Of a stretch of DNA of 5,017 nt, positions 1-3,927 are shown in pieces. The notes beneath the pieces are model-generated. The model saw only the letters and a list, made by a program, of their open reading frames with translations, had not been told where the DNA came from and ran no database searches. The position numbers and the translations under genes are program-made. Within the stretch, counting starts at the first letter, position 1; each line of letters starts with the position of its first letter. This DNA is from an uncultured Variovorax sp. (GTDB lineage Bacteria; Pseudomonadota; Gammaproteobacteria; Burkholderiales; Burkholderiaceae), in the NCBI GenBank assembly GCA_946478645.1, contig CAMLCW010000374.1, positions 1 to 5,017 of the forward strand, written 5' to 3'.

Positions 1-429
1 TACGGCGTGCCGGCGGCCATCGCGGCCAACCTCGCGACCGGCCGCGTGGGCTTCACGATCGCGGGCGACGGCGATTTCCTCATGACCGGGCAGGAGCTCG
101 CGACGGCCGCCCAGCACGGTGGCAAGACGATCATCGTGCTGCTCAACAACGGCATGTTCGGCACCATCCGCATGCACCAGGAACGCGAGTACCCCGAGCG
201 CACCAGCGGCACCGCGCTGCGCAACCCCGATTTCTGCGGCCTCGCGCGCGCCTACGGCTATGCGGCCGAGCGCGTGACCGAGACCGCGCAGTTCGAGGCC
301 GCGCTGCTGCGCGCGCTGGCGGCCGACACCGGCACCCTGATCGAGATTCCGCTCGACCCCGAGGTGATCACCACGCGCGGCACGCTGGGCACGATCACGC
401 GCGCTGCGAAGCAGCAGGCGGGGGGCTGA
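1..429 (+). CDS. Acetolactate-synthase-like thiamine-diphosphate enzyme, C-terminal fragment
   Basis: The frame is open from the first base of the window, so the 5' part lies outside. The 142 residues visible match the C-terminal thiamine-diphosphate (ThDP) binding domain of the acetolactate synthase/benzoylformate decarboxylase superfamily. They start at the YGVPAAIAA helix, followed by the ThDP/Mg motif GDGDF (about residues 22-26) and, at the expected distance, LLNNGMFGTIR (residues 47-57), whose Asn pair completes the metal-binding motif. Family members join two 2-oxoacids, or decarboxylate one, in the cytoplasm. The HQEREYPERTSGT segment resembles ALS-like proteins annotated only as thiamine-pyrophosphate-dependent. 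No small regulatory subunit (ilvH/ilvN) follows: the gene ends at TGA 427-429 and a terminator comes straight after. It may therefore be a stand-alone catabolic or ALS-like enzyme rather than the biosynthetic IlvB. The substrate cannot be told from this domain. The family is secure; the exact enzyme is not. Confidence 0.88.
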   Translation, partial: YGVPAAIAANLATGRVGFTIAGDGDFLMTGQELATAAQHGGKTIIVLLNNGMFGTIRMHQEREYPERTSGTALRNPDFCGLARAYGYAAERVTETAQFEAALLRALAADTGTLIEIPLDPEVITTRGTLGTITRAAKQQAGG

Positions 430-441
430 AGCACAGGCGAA

Positions 442-468
442 AAAAAAGCCCGCGACGCGGGCTTTCTT
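442..468. terminator. Bidirectional intrinsic terminator between convergent genes
   Basis: A nine-base-pair stem AAAGCCCGC (445-453) / GCGGGCTTT (457-465) closes a three-base loop (GAC). On the plus strand it is followed by TTTCTT. On the minus strand the A-run 441-447 becomes a seven-T tract. It lies between the stop codons of two converging genes (429 and 495), so it can end both. The better U-tract serves the minus-strand SWIB gene. Confidence 0.88.
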
Positions 469-494
469 GATGGCGGAGCACGGGGCTCCTGCGC

Positions 495-938
495 TTACTT
501 GACGTGCTTGCCAATCAGCGCGGCCAGTTCGAACATCGAGACTTGCGGCTTGCCGAAGATTTCCTTCAGCTTGGCGTCGGCGTTGATGTTGCGCTTGTTG
601 GCCTTGTCCTGCAGGTTGTTCTTCTTGATGTAGTCCCACAGCTTGCTCACGACGGCGGTGCGCGGCAGCGGCGTCGAGCCGACCACAGCGGCGAGTGCCG
701 GGCTGGGCGTCAGCGCCTTCATGAAGGCGGCGTTGGGCGTGCGCTTCTTGGCGGGAGCGGCCTTCTTGGCAGGGGCCTTCTTCGCAGGAGCAGCCTTCTT
801 GGCCGGTGCAGCCTTCTTCGCAGGAGCGGCAGCCTTCTTTGCAGGTGCAGCGGCCTTCTTGGCGGGGGCCGCCTTCTTCGCAGGTGCAGCCTTTTTAGCC
901 GGAGCTTTCTTGGCCGGAGCCTTCTTTGCAGTTGCCAT
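495..938 (-). CDS. Histone H1-like Lys/Ala/Pro tail fused to SWIB domain (putative nucleoid protein)
   Basis: This 147-residue protein has two parts. Residues 2-65 are a low-complexity basic tail of APAKK-type units with eleven Lys-Lys pairs, like the tails of bacterial H1-like proteins. Residues about 70-147 form a compact SWIB/MDM2-type domain: the LxALVG-like stretch LAAVVGSTPLPR, then KLWDYIKKNNLQD (residues 99-111), KRNINADAKLKEIFG (115-129) and a C-terminal VSMFELAALIGKHVK helix. The KLWDYIKxNxLQ and D-x-L-x-x-I/L-F-G signatures are typical of SWIB domains. Known H1-like tails bind DNA electrostatically, so a chromatin-compacting or nucleoid-associated role is likely. The SWIB partner is unknown. 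The start is ATG (complement of 936-938) with AAAGGAAA eight bases upstream as a good ribosome-binding site. A candidate promoter lies at 1004-1032 and the terminator at about 442-468, so the gene is probably monocistronic. Tail plus SWIB is an architecture I recall from betaproteobacteria and chlamydiae. Confidence 0.9.
   Translation of the reverse strand: MATAKKAPAKKAPAKKAAPAKKAAPAKKAAAPAKKAAAPAKKAAPAKKAAPAKKAPAKKAAPAKKRTPNAAFMKALTPSPALAAVVGSTPLPRTAVVSKLWDYIKKNNLQDKANKRNINADAKLKEIFGKPQVSMFELAALIGKHVK
744..935 (-). repeat. Tandem Lys-Lys repeat coding array (APAKK units)
   Basis: Eleven units encode ATAKK or APAKK, separated by zero, one or two extra Ala. The Lys pairs fall at residues 5, 10, 15, 21, 27, 34, 41, 47, 53, 58 and 64, giving steps of 5,5,6,6,7,7,6,6,5,6. 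The DNA repeats are imperfect: synonymous changes (GCA/GCC/GCG/GCT for Ala) break up an otherwise periodic 15-21 base unit. The array could vary in copy number between strains by slippage or recombination. All indels seen are whole codons and keep the frame. Confidence 0.85.
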
Positions 939-1003
939 GGTTGATTTCCTTTTTTGGTTGAACGTTCACCAATGAAAGACTGTCGTCTCCAGTGGCATTG
1001 CGG

Positions 1004-1032
1004 ATGCTAAATGAGAAAAAACGCGTTTCCAA
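1004..1032 (-). promoter_or_regulatory. Candidate sigma-70 promoter for the SWIB gene
   Basis: On the minus strand TTGGAA (complement of 1027-1032) and TAGCAT (complement of 1004-1009) are separated by exactly 17 bases, each matching the sigma-70 consensus at 4 of 6 positions. Transcription would begin near 997, giving a leader of about 60 bases before the start codon at 938. The -35 element lies inside the upstream gene's terminator hairpin. The call rests on spacing and consensus match only. Confidence 0.4.
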
Positions 1033-1050
1033 GGGAAAAAACGCTTTTTT
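1016..1050 (-). terminator. AT-rich hairpin terminator after the transporter gene
   Basis: A-run 1016-1021 plus GCGTTT (1023-1028) pairs with AAACGC (1039-1044) plus T-run 1045-1050: twelve pairs with one bulged base (C1022) and a ten-base loop. Read on the minus strand, the 3' arm ends in GTTTTTTCTC, a usable U-tract, 43 bases after the transporter stop codon. The stem is AT-rich and so weaker than the other terminators here. The near-symmetry means it could also act on the plus strand. The hairpin includes a direct repeat GAAAAAACGC at 1015-1024 and 1035-1044. Confidence 0.55.
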
Positions 1051-1092
1051 CATTGGGAGCTGTTGTTTTTTCAGAGGGGCGCGTGCGTCTCT

Positions 1093-2019
1093 TCAGCTCC
1101 GGCGTGCGGGCCAGGTGGCAAGCACGACGCCAAGCAGTGCGAGCGCGAACGCAGCCAACTGCGCGGCAGAGAGGTTTTCCCCCAGTGCGAGCACACCCAC
1201 GAGTGCAGCGCTCACGGGCAGCATCACGGTGAACACGCCGGCCTGCGCAGCGGGCACATGGCGCAGGCCCGTCATCCAGAGCCACACCGTCCAGATGCTC
1301 GCGGCGAGCGCATAGAGCACGAGCAGCCCCCACATCTCGATGCGCACGGCCGAGAAGTCGAAGTGCCATGCGAGCCACACGCCGAACGGCATCGACAGCA
1401 CGAAGCCCCAGAGATTGATCAGCGAGGAGATCCGCTTCGGTCCGAGCCGGCCCGTGAGCGACTTGCCGATCACCGCGTACGCGGCCTCGCAGAGCACCGC
1501 GCAGAAGACCAGCAGGTTGCCGAGCCATGGCATCGCCGAGCGCGCCATGCCACCGGGGGCTGCCGCGGGCGCATGCGCCGGCGCGAGCGCCAGCAGGCCG
1601 ATGCCGAATGCCGCGCATCCGATGGCGAGCGCAACACGCACCGTGATCCGCTCGCGCAGGAACAGCCAGCTCGCGACCGCGACCGCGGCGGGGATCGACG
1701 CCATGATGACGCCGGCCGACACCGCGCTCGTCATGCTCACGCCGAACAGCATGCAGATCGAGAACAGGAAGTTGCCGAGGAAAGATTCGAGAAAGACGAG
1801 CCATCGCGTGCGCCTGCTCATGGGGGGCTCGCCCGGCGCTCGGCGCAGCCAGTGCGGCATGGCGAGCGCGGCGATGCCGAAGCGCAGCCACGCGAGCAGC
1901 AGCACCGGGAACGCGGCGGTCAGGGGTTTGGAAAGGGCCACGTAGGCGCCGACGAGCGACATGCTCAGGGCCAGGCAGCCATAGGCCGCGAGGCGGCTCG
2001 AGGTGGGGGCAGCGTTCAA
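1093..2019 (-). CDS. EamA/DMT-superfamily transporter (RhaT/YdcZ-like ten-helix exporter)
   Basis: This is an inner-membrane protein of 308 residues, the normal size for the drug/metabolite transporter superfamily. About ten hydrophobic helices can be read: residues 10-30, 35-55, 73-94, 97-120, 126-145, 163-183, 197-219, 226-247, 258-279 and 284-303. It shows the internal duplication of two EamA halves: each half ends in an L-R/G-E-x hinge followed by a hydrophobic helix (LRERITVRVALAIG at 121-134, LGENLSAAQLAAFA at 279-292). Basic loops (HWLRR, MSRRTR) suit the cytoplasmic side. Family members export amino acids, nucleobases or other metabolites; the substrate cannot be told here. No ATG lies at the natural N-terminus. 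TTG at the complement of 2017-2019 leaves a full first helix, but no clear ribosome-binding site precedes it. The next in-frame ATG (Met20, at 1962) would cut helix 1. The gene diverges from aceA and is followed by a hairpin terminator. Family is secure; the start is uncertain. Confidence 0.87.
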   Translation of the reverse strand: MNAAPTSSRLAAYGCLALSMSLVGAYVALSKPLTAAFPVLLLAWLRFGIAALAMPHWLRRAPGEPPMSRRTRWLVFLESFLGNFLFSICMLFGVSMTSAVSAGVIMASIPAAVAVASWLFLRERITVRVALAIGCAAFGIGLLALAPAHAPAAAPGGMARSAMPWLGNLLVFCAVLCEAAYAVIGKSLTGRLGPKRISSLINLWGFVLSMPFGVWLAWHFDFSAVRIEMWGLLVLYALAASIWTVWLWMTGLRHVPAAQAGVFTVMLPVSAALVGVLALGENLSAAQLAAFALALLGVVLATWPARRS

Positions 2020-2141
2020 TCGACTGGGTGGCGGGTGGCAGAGAAGCCGATGATGCCGCAGCGGGACGGTGCGAGAGTCCAGTTTTCACACTGAAAGATG
2101 GATTGCACAATGCGGAAAGTTGGCCTGCTGCGTTGCAATAT

Positions 2142-2185
2142 TTTTTCTCGATATGAGAAAAATAATTTCATATGGAGGGATATCG
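2142..2185. promoter_or_regulatory. AT-rich interlaced inverted repeats in the divergent intergenic region
   Basis: Three overlapping dyads occupy this stretch: TTTTTCTC (2142-2149) with GAGAAAAA (2155-2162); ATATGA (2151-2156) with TCATAT (2168-2173), separated by 11 bases; and CGATAT (2149-2154) with ATATCG (2180-2185). The region is much richer in A+T than the flanking genes and sits between the transporter and aceA starts. Such spaced dyads are the usual form of binding sites for dimeric regulators, but no regulator gene is adjacent and I cannot name one. The remainder of 2020-2313 shows no gene. Confidence 0.35.
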
Positions 2186-2201
2186 CGCTAAGTTATTGAT
2201 T

Positions 2202-2236
2202 TTGTTGATGCAAAAATATGTCTTCTATAAGACATA
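2202..2236 (+). promoter_or_regulatory. aceA promoter overlapped by a palindromic operator-like site
   Basis: A perfect dyad TATGTCTT (2217-2224) - CTAT - AAGACATA (2229-2236) lies about 80 bases before the aceA start. TATAAG (2226-2231, 5 of 6 match to the -10 consensus) falls inside the dyad. Candidate -35 hexamers are TTGTTG (2202-2207, 18-base spacer) or TTGATG (2205-2210, 15-base spacer). A dimeric repressor bound to the dyad would occlude the -10 region, which fits the usual repression of the glyoxylate shunt on preferred carbon sources. The palindrome is seen directly; promoter and operator roles are inferred, and the regulator is unknown. Confidence 0.55.
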
Positions 2237-2313
2237 AGAGTAGGGCGCGGGTTTAAAGTGGATGCCAAGGCCCCCAGCGGCCGACCCCTTTCAACCAACC
2301 TCACGGAGTGACC

Positions 2314-3645
2314 ATGCCCCAGACCCTCACCGAACAACTGAGCCGCGAACAGCAGATTGCCGCCCTCGAGAAAGACTGGGCCACCAACCCGCGCTGGAAG
2401 GGCATCAAGCGCAACTACAGCGCCGCCGACGTGGTCCGCCTGCGCGGCTCGCTGCCGATCGAGAACACGCTCGCACGCCGCGGCGCCGAACGGCTGTGGG
2501 ACCTGATCAACGGCGGTGCCAAGAAGGGCTACGTCAACTCCTTCGGCGCCATCTCGGGCGGCCAGGCGCTGCAGCAGGCCAAGGCCGGGCTCGAAGCCGT
2601 GTACCTGTCGGGCTGGCAGGTGGCTGCCGACGGCAACACCTCGGAGACCATGTACCCCGACCAGTCGCTCTACGCCTACGACTCGGTGCCGGCCATGGTC
2701 CGCCGCATCAACAACACCTTCAAGCGCGCCGACGAGATCCAGTGGGGCCGCGGCCTGAATCCCGGCGACAAGGAGTTCATCGACTTCTTCCTGCCGATCG
2801 TGGCCGACGCCGAAGCCGGCTTCGGCGGCGTGCTCAACGCCTTCGAGCTGATGAAGAACATGATCGCCGCCGGTGCCGCGGGCGTGCACTTCGAAGACCA
2901 GCTGGCCGCCGTCAAGAAGTGCGGCCACATGGGCGGCAAGGTGCTGGTGCCGACGCACGAGGCCGTCGAGAAGCTGCAGGCTGCGCGTTTCGCCGCCGAC
3001 GTGATGGGCGTGCCGACCATCGTGCTGGCCCGCACCGACGCCGAAGCCGCCAACCTGATCACCTCCGACCATGACGCCAACGACAAGCCGTTCCTGACTG
3101 GCGAGCGCACGCAGGAGGGCTTCTTCCGCGTCAAGAACGGCCTGGAGCAGGCCATCAGCCGCGGCCTGGCCTATGCCGAAGTGGCCGACCTGGTGTGGTG
3201 CGAAACCGGCACGCCCGACCTCGGCTTCGCACGCGAATTCGCCGATGCCATGCATGCCAAGTTCCCCGGCAAGCTGCTGAGCTACAACTGCTCGCCGTCG
3301 TTCAACTGGAAGAAGCACCTCGACGACAAGACCATCGCGTCGTTCCAGGACGAGCTCTCGGCCATGGGCTACAAGTACCAGTTCATCACGCTGGCCGGCA
3401 TCCACAGCAACTGGTACAACACCTTCAAGTTCTCGCACGCCTATGCGCGCGGCGAAGGCATGAAGCACTACGTCGAGATGGTGCAGGAGCCGGAATTCGC
3501 GGCGCGCGAGCAGGGCTACACCTTCGTGTCGCACCAGCAGGAAGTCGGCGCGGGCTACTTCGACGACGTCACCACCGTGGTGCAGGGCGGCTCGTCCAGC
3601 GTCAAGGCGCTGACCGGTTCGACCGAGGAAGAACAGTTCCACTGA
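2314..3645 (+). CDS. aceA: Isocitrate lyase
   Basis: This cytoplasmic enzyme splits isocitrate into glyoxylate and succinate, the first step of the glyoxylate shunt used for growth on acetate and fatty acids. The 443-residue protein is close to the E. coli enzyme (434). Visible landmarks in order are SGWQVAAD (99-106), the Mg-binding Asp in [10 protein letters not shown] (D165), the signature KKCGHMGGK (201-209) with catalytic Cys203, LARTDAEAA (238-246) and [10 protein letters not shown] (323-332). Everything needed for catalysis appears intact. I start it at ATG 2314 because GGAG (2305-2308) sits five bases upstream. A GTG at 2308 is in frame two codons earlier but overlaps that site. The gene is preceded by a palindrome-covered promoter (2202-2236) and followed by its own terminator (3670-3697), so it is probably monocistronic. 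No malate synthase gene is in the window. Confidence 0.97.
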   Translation: MPQTLTEQLSREQQIAALEKDWATNPRWKGIKRNYSAADVVRLRGSLPIENTLARRGAERLWDLINGGAKKGYVNSFGAISGGQALQQAKAGLEAVYLSGWQVAADGNTSETMYPDQSLYAYDSVPAMVRRINNTFKRADEIQWGRGLNPGDKEFIDFFLPIVADAEAGFGGVLNAFELMKNMIAAGAAGVHFEDQLAAVKKCGHMGGKVLVPTHEAVEKLQAARFAADVMGVPTIVLARTDAEAANLITSDHDANDKPFLTGERTQEGFFRVKNGLEQAISRGLAYAEVADLVWCETGTPDLGFAREFADAMHAKFPGKLLSYNCSPSFNWKKHLDDKTIASFQDELSAMGYKYQFITLAGIHSNWYNTFKFSHAYARGEGMKHYVEMVQEPEFAAREQGYTFVSHQQEVGAGYFDDVTTVVQGGSSSVKALTGSTEEEQFH

Positions 3646-3669
3646 CCGGCGGGCGTCCCGCCTGCCAAG

Positions 3670-3697
3670 AGCCCGGCCCGCGCGCCGGGCTTTTTTT
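3670..3697 (+). terminator. Intrinsic terminator of aceA
   Basis: Stem AGCCCGGC (3670-3677) / GCCGGGCT (3684-3691) with a six-base loop is followed directly by seven Ts (3691-3697). A smaller hairpin, GGCGGG (3648-3653) / CCCGCC (3657-3662), lies just after the aceA stop codon and may support 3'-end stability. The T-run ends only 12 bases before the -10 box proposed for the next transcript. Confidence 0.92.
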
Positions 3698-3709
3698 CGT
3701 CGCTGCGGC

Positions 3710-3715
3710 TAGAAT
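3710..3715 (+). promoter_or_regulatory. Candidate -10 box (TAGAAT) of the thrS leader transcript
   Basis: TAGAAT matches the sigma-70 -10 consensus at 5 of 6 positions and follows the aceA terminator. No good -35 hexamer is found at the right distance; the position overlaps the terminator arm and its T-run. Start of transcription would be near 3722, giving a thrS leader of about 205 bases, long for a simple leader and consistent with a regulatory one. Confidence 0.45.
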
Positions 3716-3762
3716 CGCCGCTTTCCTCCGTCACCAACAAGGGCGAGAAAGGCAATCTGGTT

Positions 3763-3837
3763 ATGACACCGCGAACTACGGACACCGCACTGGTTGTCCG
3801 TCTCGAAGAAGGCAGCTTCGTCGAGACGGCCCGTTAG
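3763..3837 (+). CDS. Putative threonine-rich leader peptide upstream of thrS
   Basis: This open frame of 24 codons runs from ATG 3763 to TAG 3835-3837. It begins M-T-P-R-T-T-D-T, so four of the first eight residues are Thr; a fifth is at position 22. The Thr codons are ACA, ACT, ACG, ACC and ACG. ACA and ACT are rare in the neighbouring genes. AAAGG (3748-3752) lies ten bases before the ATG as a possible ribosome-binding site. The frame closes shortly before a terminator that itself precedes thrS, as expected of attenuator leader peptides (compare pheM before pheST and the thrL and hisL leaders in E. coli). The peptide is not expected to have a function of its own; its translation would be the sensor of charged tRNA-Thr. 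Alternatively it may be an accidental open frame inside a structured RNA leader; conservation of the Thr codons would decide. Confidence 0.6.
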   Translation: MTPRTTDTALVVRLEEGSFVETAR

Positions 3838-3903
3838 GCCGCGCGCGCTGGTTCTTCCAGCCAACCAGACCCCAGCAAAGCGCGGCCAACCCCCGCGCTT
3901 TTT
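3779..3903 (+). promoter_or_regulatory. Putative transcription attenuator of thrS (competing RNA hairpins)
   Basis: Hairpins in order: (1) CGGACA 3779-3784 / TGTCCG 3795-3800; (2) a strong stem 3798-3806 / 3821-3829 of nine pairs, continued after one A-G mismatch by GAAG 3808-3811 / CTTC 3816-3819 around a GCAG loop; (3) CGGCC 3827-3831 / GGCCG 3837-3841; (4) GCTGG 3847-3851 / CCAGC 3857-3861; (5) the terminator 3877-3901. Hairpins 1 and 2 share bases 3798-3800, so they compete. GGCCGCGC (3837-3844) is perfectly complementary to GCGCGGCC (3880-3887), so it can form an antiterminator that dismantles the terminator's 5' arm. The antiterminator segment begins at the last base of the leader stop codon. 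A ribosome finishing the leader would cover it and let the terminator form; one stalled on the early Thr codons would leave it free. Pairings are seen in the sequence; the mechanism is inferred. Confidence 0.55.
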
Positions 3904-3910
3904 GCTTTTT
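3877..3910 (+). terminator. Intrinsic terminator (attenuator) just before thrS
   Basis: Stem AAAGCGCGG (3877-3885) / CCGCGCTTT (3893-3901) has nine perfect pairs and a seven-base loop, followed by TTTTT (3899-3903) and a second T5 run (3906-3910). It lies between the thrS leader and thrS on the same strand, ending 17 bases before the thrS ATG. No full-length plus-strand gene ends nearby, so it can only stop leader transcription, which is why it reads as an attenuator. Confidence 0.85.
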
Positions 3911-3927
3911 CTCAGCAGGTTTCTCAC

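Noticed and set aside
430..494. Small RNA between the two convergent genes
   Set aside because: The stretch is fully explained by a shared terminator and contains no promoter-like sequence.
744..935. Periodic DNA as a CRISPR array
   Set aside because: The repeats are 15-21 bases with no unique spacers and encode an in-frame basic protein tail.
504..975. Plus-strand frames opposite the SWIB gene encoding Ala/Gly/Phe or Leu/Gly/Arg repeats
   Set aside because: The repeat pattern is the complement of the Lys-Lys array; the minus-strand frame has the ribosome-binding site and a real domain.
1007..2110. Long open frames on both strands overlapping the transporter gene
   Set aside because: The minus-strand 367-codon frame and the plus-strand frames are Arg/Ala/His-rich and overlap the frame that encodes ten clear membrane helices; they are by-products of GC-rich codon use.
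2308..2313. GTG at 2308 as the aceA start
   Set aside because: It overlaps the GGAG ribosome-binding sequence and leaves none upstream; ATG 2314 is properly spaced from GGAG.
2188..3642. 484-codon open frame on the minus strand opposite aceA
   Set aside because: It is exactly antiparallel to a complete isocitrate lyase with intact signature motifs; its translation is rich in Val/Ala/Gly/His/Arg with no recognisable domain, typical of antisense frames in GC-rich genes.
3722..3927. T-box riboswitch or E. coli-type thrS operator
   Set aside because: No T-box core sequence or specifier-loop layout is recognisable, and no arms resembling the E. coli thrS tRNA-like domains are evident next to the ribosome-binding site; the Thr-codon frame plus terminator fits ribosome-mediated attenuation better.
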